Shown here: one piece after another, positions 1 to 5,491 of the stretch
Numbering within the stretch: position 1 is the stretch's first letter
How the letters are laid out: each line of letters opens with the position of its first letter
NCBI GenBank assembly: GCA_945897655.1
Contig: CAMDHB010000122.1
Location: 1 to 9,036 of the forward strand
Length of the DNA stretch: 9,036 nucleotides
Source of the DNA: Pseudorhodobacter antarcticus
Lineage (GTDB): Bacteria; Pseudomonadota; Alphaproteobacteria; Rhodobacterales; Rhodobacteraceae
Reading direction: 5' to 3'
Position numbers and translations under genes: made by a program
The notes under the pieces: generated by a model
The model's input: only the letters and a program-made list of their open reading frames with translations
What the model was told of the DNA's origin: nothing
The model's database searches: none

Positions 1-81
1 ACCCCCCGTTTTCCCGCCCCCGTCTTTGCAGACAGTCAGCCCAAAGTGCCGGGTCTGTCAAACGGGGTCAATCAGGCGGCG
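1..81. other. Non-coding left edge downstream of rhmD
   Basis: This short stretch follows the rhmD stop codon on the minus strand. I see no convincing rho-independent terminator: the only inverted repeat is a 5-bp CTTTG/CAAAG pair (24-28 and 42-46) with a 13-nt loop and no T tract in either direction. It does contain GTCAAACG at 57-64, which is identical to the core of one of the operators in the divergent promoter. The neighbouring gene to the left lies outside the window. Confidence 0.5.
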
Positions 82-1263
82 CTAGTCCACCCGCGCCAGC
101 ATGTCATGATCGGCCAGTTCCATGCCAAAGCCCGGCGCATCGGACAGGCGCATCTTGCCGTTCTGCGGCAGTTGCTCGCCGGTGAACAGCGATCCGAACA
201 CCGGTTGGATCGACCGGCCATCAGGGCTGGCCGCGACATATTCGCAGAATGCCGGGCCGGTTTGGGAGGTGATGAAGTGATAGGAGTAAGGCCCCGATCC
301 GTGGGGCACGACAGTCACATCATAGGCCGATGCGTGGGCGGCGATGCGCAACAGTTCGGTCATGCCGCCTACCCACATCACATCGGGTTGCACGATGTCC
401 AACGTCCGCTCCTCGATCAGGCGGCGGAAACCGAAGCGGGTGTATTCATGTTCGCCCGTGGTGAATTTGATCGTCGGATGGGCCTGTTTGATCTGGCGGT
501 AGCCTTCGATATCCTCGGGCGACAGAACCTCCTCCCACCAGTGAATGTCCAGATGTTTGCACGCCTCGGCCAGACGGATGATGTAGGGCACGTCAAGCGA
601 CATGTAGCAGTCCACCATCAGCGGATAGTCGGGGCCGATGGCGGCGCGCTGTTCTGTCAGGTAGGCCACGTTTCGGCGCAAGCCTGCCTCGCCGTCATAG
701 GGGCCTTCGGGCAGGGGGACCTTGGCGCCGAAAAAGCCAAGGTCCTGCACGGCCTTCGCGTGCGGGCTGGTGCAGTAAAAATTGATCTCATCCCGCGAGC
801 GTCCGCCGATCATGTTGTAAACCGGCTCGCCCCGCACCTTGCCGATCAGGTCCCACAGGGCCAGATCGACGGCGCTTATGGCGAATATGGTCAGCCCCTT
901 GCGGCCGTAGGGAAGGGAGGCGCGGAAGAGCTGGTCCCAGATCATGTTGGTGTTGCGGGCATCCTGACCGCGCAGAAAGCGGTCGAAATGGTGGCGCACC
1001 AGCCAGGCGGCAGGCATGCCGCCAGAGCCTGCAGCGACACCGATGGTGCCATCGGCCGACTCAATCTCGACAATCAGTGACCCCAGCACATTGATGCCCC
1101 AGCTTGACCGTTTGGCGCGGTATTCAGGGTAGGCGTGCATGGGGTTGGAGATGAGGGTATCGACCAGCCAGTGCCCCTCACCCGCCTTGAAATAAGTGCC
1201 GCCCTTGGAGCCGGGTTTCAGGACATAGACGCGGATATCCTTGATGATGAAAGGGTTTGTCAT
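82..1263 (-). CDS. rhmD: L-rhamnonate dehydratase (enolase superfamily)
   Basis: The 393-residue protein should dehydrate L-rhamnonate to 2-keto-3-deoxy-L-rhamnonate in the cytoplasm, with Mg2+. It aligns by eye along its whole length with E. coli RhmD (about 400 aa). Shared features are the N-terminal HW at residue 31, the R52..GINVLG capping-domain segment, and GFFGAKVP around 177-183 where RhmD has GFIGGKMP. The barrel residues are also conserved: metal ligands near D218, E244/E245 and E271, H272 in GEHEY, and the D294 (QPD) / H321 (PHGSG) dyad expected to do acid-base catalysis. I chose the ATG at 1261-1263 because it gives the family N terminus and forms an ATGA overlap with rhaM; a longer reading adds 28 residues of no family character. 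It is the last gene of the leftward operon. Family assignment is firm; substrate rests on recalled homology. Confidence 0.9.
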   Translation of the reverse strand: MTNPFIIKDIRVYVLKPGSKGGTYFKAGEGHWLVDTLISNPMHAYPEYRAKRSSWGINVLGSLIVEIESADGTIGVAAGSGGMPAAWLVRHHFDRFLRGQDARNTNMIWDQLFRASLPYGRKGLTIFAISAVDLALWDLIGKVRGEPVYNMIGGRSRDEINFYCTSPHAKAVQDLGFFGAKVPLPEGPYDGEAGLRRNVAYLTEQRAAIGPDYPLMVDCYMSLDVPYIIRLAEACKHLDIHWWEEVLSPEDIEGYRQIKQAHPTIKFTTGEHEYTRFGFRRLIEERTLDIVQPDVMWVGGMTELLRIAAHASAYDVTVVPHGSGPYSYHFITSQTGPAFCEYVAASPDGRSIQPVFGSLFTGEQLPQNGKMRLSDAPGFGMELADHDMLARVD

Positions 1264-1577
1264 GGCAGCAGGAACACCCTTTTCAGCGGAATTTGCACCG
1301 GCACATTGTCGGCATCTGTGGCCATGATATCGGCCATGAAGGCCCACCAGCGTTTGACAATCTCGGTATCAGGCAGGGTGTCCATCGTGTGGGTGTCGCT
1401 GCGGGTCAGTATGCCGAACAGGTGGTTCGCCTCCGCATCCAGCCAGATGGAGTAGTCGGACACGCCCGCATCTTTCAGCGCCTGCGCCAGTTCGGGATAA
1501 ATCTCGTCATGGCGTTTGCGGTATTCGGCAGCGCGGCCGGGGAAAAGGTTCATGCGGAAGGCGATCTGTTCGGGCAT
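1260..1577 (-). CDS. rhaM: L-rhamnose mutarotase
   Basis: This 105-residue protein matches the usual RhaM/RhaU length (about 104 aa) and pattern. RKRHDEIYPEL carries the catalytic-type histidine (H23) where E. coli RhaM has RRHNPIWPEL. YSIWLD follows at about 42-47, the RWW motif is at 76-78, and the protein ends in the family's VFxLP. It interconverts alpha and beta anomers of L-rhamnose in the cytoplasm, which supplies the anomer used by the sugar dehydrogenase. An AAAGGA ribosome site (1585-1590 on this strand) sits 7 nt before the ATG. Its stop overlaps the rhmD start as ATGA, and gntR ends 12 bp upstream. It is the strongest single pointer that L-rhamnose, or a close stereoisomer, is the substrate of the locus. 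Confidence 0.93.
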   Translation of the reverse strand: MPEQIAFRMNLFPGRAAEYRKRHDEIYPELAQALKDAGVSDYSIWLDAEANHLFGILTRSDTHTMDTLPDTEIVKRWWAFMADIMATDADNVPVQIPLKRVFLLP

Positions 1578-1589
1578 TTGCGGGTCCTT

Positions 1590-2375
1590 TCAGCGGGAGG
1601 CGGCGGTCATGACAAGGATGGTGGTGTCGCGGACATGTTCCAGATGGCGGCGGCCTGCGGCAACGGCGGCGGCGGGGTCAGCGGCAGCGATGGCTTCGGC
1701 GATTTCGATATGCTGGCCGACCGAGGTTGCGATGATGCCGGGCAGGTTGCTGGCCACACGGCGCACGTCAAGAGCCACGTCATAGAGGCCCTGCGCCAGT
1801 GCGGACAGCAGGCGGTTGGCGGCGGCATCGTAGAGGGACTGGTGAAATTCGACATCCAGCAGGCGAAAGGCCACGGGGTCATCGTGAAAGGCGCGGCCGT
1901 CCACGGCATGTTGCAGGATGCGTTGGCGCTGCTCAGGCTCGGCCCGTTCGGCGGCAAGGCGGATCAGTTCCAATTCGACGATCGCCCGCGCCTCGAAATG
2001 TTCGTGCACGTCATAATCGCCCACGCTGAGCATGACGTTGAAAGGGGCCACAAGGCGCGAGGGGGACAGGTCGGTTACGGTATAGCGACCACCCTGACGG
2101 CTTTCCAGCACGCCCATCAGGGTCAGCGCCTTCAAGGCCTCCCGCAGGGGCGGGCGGGAGATGCCGAAGGCGATGGTCATCTGCTGTTCGGTGGGCAGTC
2201 GGTCCCCCGCCCGCAGGTTGCCCGATTTGATCAGCGCCAGAAAGCGGCCTGCCACCTGTTCGGATATCGGGCGGCGGGGGGGTGTGGGACCGGTCGTGTC
2301 AGACTTTTGGACAAGCTTGCGTTCTGCCGCGACAAGTTCGGAAAAGGCGTCGGCCAAGGGCGGCGGGGTTGTCAC
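1590..2375 (-). CDS. GntR-family regulator, FadR subfamily (FCD domain)
   Basis: The 261-residue protein has a winged helix-turn-helix at about 36-100 (PTEQQMTIAFGISRPPLREA, then a QGGRYTV wing) and an all-helical FCD effector domain. D174, H178, H222 and H244 sit in the positions of the FCD metal-binding set (LLDVEFHQ, GQHIEI, RRHLEH). FCD regulators commonly sense small carboxylates, including sugar acids, so a pathway intermediate such as a rhamnonate or its keto-deoxy product is a plausible effector (inference). The start is the GTG at 2373-2375: a GAGGGGG ribosome site lies 5 nt upstream, whereas the longer reading overlaps the lactonase gene and adds 38 low-complexity residues. Residues 1-35 before the DNA-binding domain look unstructured. 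It is embedded mid-operon, so probably autoregulated through the three sites at 5393-5440. Confidence 0.9.
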   Translation of the reverse strand: MTTPPPLADAFSELVAAERKLVQKSDTTGPTPPRRPISEQVAGRFLALIKSGNLRAGDRLPTEQQMTIAFGISRPPLREALKALTLMGVLESRQGGRYTVTDLSPSRLVAPFNVMLSVGDYDVHEHFEARAIVELELIRLAAERAEPEQRQRILQHAVDGRAFHDDPVAFRLLDVEFHQSLYDAAANRLLSALAQGLYDVALDVRRVASNLPGIIATSVGQHIEIAEAIAAADPAAAVAAGRRHLEHVRDTTILVMTAASR

Positions 2376-2380
2376 GCGCG

Positions 2381-2387
2381 CCCCCTC
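2381..2387 (-). promoter_or_regulatory. Ribosome binding site of the GntR gene
   Basis: GAGGGGG read on the minus strand, 5 nt before the GTG at 2375. It decides the GTG start over the upstream ATG at 2489, which lies inside the lactonase gene. The site overlaps the lactonase stop codon (2386-2388), consistent with translational coupling. Confidence 0.65.
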
Positions 2388-3264
2388 ACAGCCCAAGCCG
2401 GTAAAAGGCGTTGGCGTTGTCGCGGTAGATCTTGCGGGTGTCGCCGTGGCTGAGGCCAAGTTTGGCAAAGGCGCGGTCCAGCACGTCAACCCAGCGCGTC
2501 AGGGTCGTGGCGGCAAGGCAGATGGGATAGTCGCCAGCATAGATCGTGCGGTCGGGGCCAAAGGCATCAAGGGTGGCTTCGATATAGGGGAAAAGATCGT
2601 CTTCCGTCCAGTTTTCCAGATCAGCGGTGACGGGCAGGTCAGAGAGTTTGATCCACAGGTTCTTGTGTTTCGACAAGACCTTCATGTCGTCGCGGTACTG
2701 GTCAATCGCGCCCTGCCGGATGCCCGGCTTGCCGCAATGGTCCAGGATCAGGGGGCACGACACGCGGGGCACAAACTCGCGGACGATGTCCATCTGGGTG
2801 TAATGGACATTGATATCAAAGCTGTAGCCAAAATCGTTCAGCAGGTTGCAGCCCGCCACGAAATCATCCGACAGGGTCAGCGCGCGGGGGTTGGCGTCAA
2901 ATTCGACAATGCGGCGGATGCCTTTGACCGTCGGGTGATTGTCGCGCATCTGGGTCAGAATCGGGCGGACCTTTTCGCCCCACTCCAAGGGGGCCATCGG
3001 CACGATGCCCTTGATGCGAGGGTCGCGCTTGGCCTCATCCTCGACAAACAGGATCTCGTCGATGTATTGGCCGCCCCCTTCCCAAAAGTCGCAATAGCAT
3101 TCGAGGAATACCATCGCTTCGATGTCCAGGGCCCCGCAATCGCGCTGGTAATCCTCGACATGGTAGGGGTGACCGTACAGCGGATGGCCGTCGAAGGCCG
3201 AGTATTTCAGGCGGGTCTGGTCCCAGACATGCAGATGGGTGTCAATGATGGGGAAATTGGGCAT
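2386..3264 (-). CDS. Sugar lactonase, amidohydrolase-2 family (L-rhamnono/L-fucono-lactonase type)
   Basis: The 292-residue protein is a metal-dependent TIM-barrel hydrolase of the COG3618/Amidohydro_2 group. It shows the N-terminal D8-THLH (H10, H12), KGIRRI at 114-119, H154, H176 in LDHCGKP, and the strand-8 aspartate D245 in AGDYP (usually GSDWP). Members encoded in acid-sugar operons hydrolyse aldono-lactones made by a sugar dehydrogenase. Here it would open L-rhamnono- (or L-fucono-) lactone to the acid used by the two dehydratases. No signal peptide is seen, so it is cytoplasmic. The ATG at 3262-3264 has GAGG 8 nt upstream, overlapping the end of the preceding dehydratase gene; the gap is only 4 bp. 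Family is confident; which lactone is inferred from neighbours. Confidence 0.83.
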   Translation of the reverse strand: MPNFPIIDTHLHVWDQTRLKYSAFDGHPLYGHPYHVEDYQRDCGALDIEAMVFLECYCDFWEGGGQYIDEILFVEDEAKRDPRIKGIVPMAPLEWGEKVRPILTQMRDNHPTVKGIRRIVEFDANPRALTLSDDFVAGCNLLNDFGYSFDINVHYTQMDIVREFVPRVSCPLILDHCGKPGIRQGAIDQYRDDMKVLSKHKNLWIKLSDLPVTADLENWTEDDLFPYIEATLDAFGPDRTIYAGDYPICLAATTLTRWVDVLDRAFAKLGLSHGDTRKIYRDNANAFYRLGL

Positions 3265-3268
3265 GGCC

Positions 3269-4441
3269 TCACCTCGTCAGTTTGAAGTTGGCATCAGGGG
3301 TTTTCAGCGTCAGGCCAAAGCCCGGGGTGGTGTCGGACAGGTTGATGTAGCCGTTTTCGGCCACAGGTTCACCGTCGAAAATGTACCAGAACAACTCATT
3401 CCCCACCTCGACCGGAACCTTGGGGAAGTATTCGGCGATGGGCGCGCCATAGCTGGACATGGTGATGTGATAGTTGTGCATCTGGCCTGCATGGGGGATG
3501 ACGGCGATGTCATAAGCCTCGCACAGGTCGGTGATCTTTTTGGCGGCGGTGATACCACCCACGCGGTTGACGTCAAACTGCGCGATGTCGAAGGCTTTCA
3601 GATCAAGGGCTTGCCGGAAACCGGACAGGGTGTATTCATGCTCGCCACCCGAGATGGCGACAAGGTTCATGGCCCTGAGTTCACCGTAAGCGTTCAGGTC
3701 ATCCGACGACACAGGCTCCTCGATCCAGCGCATGTTGAGGGGGGCGAGCATGCGGACCATGCGTTTGGCATATTCGAGCGTCCAGCCCATGTAGGCGTCG
3801 CCCATGATGTCGACATTCGGCCCCACAGCCTCGCGCGTCGTGCGCACAAGGTCAACGTTGCGGTGCATCCCTTCCAGCCCGTCCTTCGGCCCCCAGCCAA
3901 AGCGCAGCTTGACGGATTTATAGCCTTGGTCGGCATAGGCCTTGGCTTCGGTGTAAAGCGTGTCGAGGGGTTGGGAGTAGAGGCGGGAGGCGTAAACTTC
4001 GATCTGCGGTTTGGTGCGGCCGCCCAGCAGTTTGAAGACGGGCTGCTTCAGGATCTTGCCCTTGGCATCCCAGATGGCAAGGTCAACGGCGCTGATGGCC
4101 ACCATGCCAATGCCCTTGCGGCCAAAGGGCAGGGTGCGGCGGTACATGCTGGCCCAGATATATTCGCTGTCCATCGGGTCGGTGCCGATGAGGAGCGGTT
4201 TGAGGTAAGTGTCGATGGCGGCTTTGGTGGCATGGGGCGCAAGGGCGGCATTGCCGATGCCCACGGTGCCGTCATCGCATTCAATTTCGACGACCAGCCA
4301 GCCCAGAAACCGAAAGCCTGCGATGGAGCCTGTGACATCGGCCACGACATCGCTGGCGGAGGTGCAGAAATGCGGGGGCATCGGGGCGACGGGGCCGATC
4401 CATTCGTAGATTGTGGTGCGGACATCGGTGATGCGGGTCAT
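3269..4441 (-). CDS. Second enolase-superfamily acid-sugar dehydratase (RhmD-like), substrate uncertain
   Basis: The 390-residue protein belongs to the mandelate racemase/acid-sugar dehydratase branch and is a clear paralogue of rhmD: both have P[YF]GRKG followed by AISAVDLA[IL]WD, and both have GEHEYT. Barrel residues visible are K178-L-R180 at strand 2, metal ligands near D215, E241/E242 and E267, H268, then D290 and H317 (PHAGQMHNYH) as the acid-base dyad. It lacks the N-terminal HW and the R..GINVLG segment of RhmD; its substrate-capping loop instead has PMPPHF at about 21-25 and GFRFLGW at 42-48. A different acid sugar is therefore likely, such as L-fuconate, L-lyxonate or L-mannonate, or a redundant rhamnonate role. 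The ATG at 4439-4441 overlaps the upstream stop as ATGA; the longer reading adds 33 residues of Pro/Gly-rich non-family sequence. Confidence 0.85.
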   Translation of the reverse strand: MTRITDVRTTIYEWIGPVAPMPPHFCTSASDVVADVTGSIAGFRFLGWLVVEIECDDGTVGIGNAALAPHATKAAIDTYLKPLLIGTDPMDSEYIWASMYRRTLPFGRKGIGMVAISAVDLAIWDAKGKILKQPVFKLLGGRTKPQIEVYASRLYSQPLDTLYTEAKAYADQGYKSVKLRFGWGPKDGLEGMHRNVDLVRTTREAVGPNVDIMGDAYMGWTLEYAKRMVRMLAPLNMRWIEEPVSSDDLNAYGELRAMNLVAISGGEHEYTLSGFRQALDLKAFDIAQFDVNRVGGITAAKKITDLCEAYDIAVIPHAGQMHNYHITMSSYGAPIAEYFPKVPVEVGNELFWYIFDGEPVAENGYINLSDTTPGFGLTLKTPDANFKLTR

Positions 4442-5340
4442 GGTGCTGGTCCAGTCAGGGGGCCAAGGTCGTCGGCCAGACGGCGCGCCCAGGCCAGGCC
4501 CTGCGGTGTGGGCTGGTCCGACGGGTTGCGCAGGTGGCAAGGCGCCAGGCCCAGACGGTGGGCGGCGATCAGTTTGCCGTAAAGCAGCAGGTGCGGCAGG
4601 CCCTGCATCACAAAGGTGACGGCGGGCAGCACGCGGCGGTACAGCGCCTCAGCCCGCACTTCATCCCCCGCCATCATCGCATGGCCGATGGCGGCCTGAA
4701 GGTCGATGAAGTCGATGCCGGGGATCATGCCCTTGCACCCGGCGCGGTAGTTGTCGGTCAACTCCAACCCCGCCCGGCCGTTGAAGACGGTCATCCGATC
4801 GCCCACCACGTCGATCAGACGGGCCACACCAACGGCGGTGCTTTCCGCCTTGACCACGGTGACATTCGGCTGCGCCTCGTGCAGCGCCAGCAGTTCGGCG
4901 GGGGTCAGGCCGATACCCAGAAACTCGGGCGCGTTCTGGATGGCGACGGGAATGCTGACAGCGCGGGCAACTTCGGCAAAGAAGCCAATCAGTTGCGGGC
5001 CGCTGATCGGCGGGCGCGGCGGTTGCAGGATCAGCCAGGCGGCCCCCGCCCTTTCAGCGAACCGGGCGGATTCGATCATGTCGGGCACGTTGCCATCGGC
5101 CACGGTCACGGCAAAGGGCAGGCGTCCGCCCAAATCCTGCGCCACCCATTCCACAAGCTGGCGCTGTTCGGCGCGGCCAAGCTTGCCCACCTCGGTCGCC
5201 AAACCCAGCACGGCCACGCCCTCGGCCCCCGCCCGAATGGCGGCTTCAATCTGCACCGTGATGGGGTCGCGCAGGACAGCCCCATCCGCCCCGAAAAAGG
5301 CATAGAGCATCGGGTAGGTTCCGCGAATGTCGCTTGTCAC
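4438..5340 (-). CDS. DHDPS/NAL-family lyase, probable 2-keto-3-deoxy-sugar-acid aldolase
   Basis: The 300-residue protein has the length and fold signature of the DapA/N-acetylneuraminate lyase family of class I Schiff-base enzymes. The Schiff-base lysine is K164 in VTVVKAES, and AGAEGVAVLGLATE at 38-50 is the substrate carboxylate-binding loop. In context it should cleave the 2-keto-3-deoxy acid made by the dehydratases, probably to pyruvate and lactaldehyde, or alternatively dehydrate it further. Two usual motifs differ: the family TTGE loop reads GLATE, and the YN motif that normally supplies the catalytic tyrosine reads IQNAP (Q135). The start is the GTG at 5338-5340, preceded by GGGGGGA 4 nt upstream; a reading from 5451 would run through the operator region. 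It is the first gene of the leftward operon. The exact reaction is unproven. Confidence 0.8.
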   Translation of the reverse strand: MTSDIRGTYPMLYAFFGADGAVLRDPITVQIEAAIRAGAEGVAVLGLATEVGKLGRAEQRQLVEWVAQDLGGRLPFAVTVADGNVPDMIESARFAERAGAAWLILQPPRPPISGPQLIGFFAEVARAVSIPVAIQNAPEFLGIGLTPAELLALHEAQPNVTVVKAESTAVGVARLIDVVGDRMTVFNGRAGLELTDNYRAGCKGMIPGIDFIDLQAAIGHAMMAGDEVRAEALYRRVLPAVTFVMQGLPHLLLYGKLIAAHRLGLAPCHLRNPSDQPTPQGLAWARRLADDLGPLTGPAP

Positions 5341-5344
5341 GTCG

Positions 5345-5351
5345 TCCCCCC
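5345..5351 (-). promoter_or_regulatory. Ribosome binding site of the DHDPS-family gene
   Basis: GGGGGGA on the minus strand, 4 nt before the GTG at 5340. It is a slightly close, purine-rich site, but it supports the GTG start that gives the usual family N terminus. Confidence 0.5.
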
Positions 5352-5362
5352 AAAGGCGAAGC

Positions 5363-5379
5363 CGTCCGTTAAATGGACG
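5363..5379. repeat. Small inverted repeat in the leader of the leftward operon
   Basis: CGTCC (5363-5367) and GGACG (5375-5379) flank the 7-nt spacer GTTAAAT. It lies between the probable promoter and the ribosome site of the lyase gene. It could be a small leader hairpin or a weak regulator site, and 5-bp arms in a GC-rich genome can arise by chance. Confidence 0.35.
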
Positions 5380-5392
5380 CCGAATAGAAAAC

Positions 5393-5403
5393 TTGTCAAA
5401 CAA
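5393..5403. promoter_or_regulatory. FadR-type operator site 1
   Basis: TTGTCAAACAA fits the FadR-subfamily pattern TNGTNNNACNA at all six fixed bases. It covers a minus-strand TTGACA (5394-5399), so binding would block the leftward promoter. Likely ligand: the GntR/FCD regulator encoded at 1590-2375 (inference). Confidence 0.7.
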
Positions 5404-5414
5404 ATCATTGCGCC

Positions 5415-5425
5415 TTGTCAAACGA
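5415..5425. promoter_or_regulatory. FadR-type operator site 2
   Basis: TTGTCAAACGA fits TNGTNNNACNA and shares the 10-mer CTTGTCAAAC with site 1, exactly 22 bp away (about two helical turns, same DNA face). It also covers a minus-strand TTGACA at 5416-5421. Confidence 0.7.
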
Positions 5426-5429
5426 ATTT

Positions 5430-5440
5430 TTGTCTGACAA
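5430..5440. promoter_or_regulatory. FadR-type operator site 3 (perfect palindrome)
   Basis: TTGTCTGACAA is a perfect inverted repeat around a central T and fits TNGTNNNACNA. It is centred 15 bp from site 2 and nearest the rightward operon, so it is a candidate for controlling the dehydrogenase/transporter genes. Confidence 0.72.
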
Positions 5441-5476
5441 GTTGCGCTCATTCGGCCTGGCCCGGGCCGCCGTTCT

Positions 5477-5484
5477 GGGGGGAG
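5477..5484 (+). promoter_or_regulatory. Ribosome binding site of the aldo/keto reductase gene
   Basis: GGGGGGAG lies 7 nt before the GTG at 5492. This supports the GTG start; no in-frame ATG occurs near the family's N terminus. Confidence 0.6.
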
Positions 5485-5491
5485 CGTTGCT

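Larger units (their letters stand above)
5341..5491. promoter_or_regulatory. Divergent promoter region between the two operons
   Basis: This 151-bp gap is the only substantial non-coding stretch inside the locus and separates two outward-facing operons. Its centre (5381-5445) is AT-rich compared with the flanks and holds three FadR-type sites. On the minus strand a perfect TTGACA (5394-5399) lies about 55 nt before the GTG of the lyase gene; the -10 candidate 18 nt on (CATTTA, 5370-5375) is poor. A second minus-strand TTGACA is at 5416-5421. Both -35-like boxes lie inside operator sites, which would suit repression by occlusion. No good -10 was found for the rightward promoter. Confidence 0.7.

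Noticed and set aside
1..81. Rho-independent terminator for the leftward operon
   Set aside because: No GC stem followed by a T run is present on the minus strand; the only inverted repeat has 5-bp arms and a 13-nt loop.
46..1080. Plus-strand open frame opposite rhmD
   Set aside because: Its translation has no family motif, and the opposite strand encodes a complete L-rhamnonate dehydratase.
1264..1347. 28-residue N-terminal extension of rhmD
   Set aside because: The extension lies within rhaM and is Cys/His/Gly-rich without homology. The ATG at 1263 gives the family N terminus.
1257..4582. Long plus-strand open frames opposite the leftward genes (1257-2453, 2161-3285, 3239-4582)
   Set aside because: They lie antisense to genes with clear family motifs, show no recognisable domains, are rich in Gly/His/Arg/Val as expected for mirror frames of GC-rich codons, and overlap one another.
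5459..5468. GC palindrome GGCCCGGGCC as a possible regulator site
   Set aside because: A single GC-only palindrome is common in such a genome, and no second copy was noticed.
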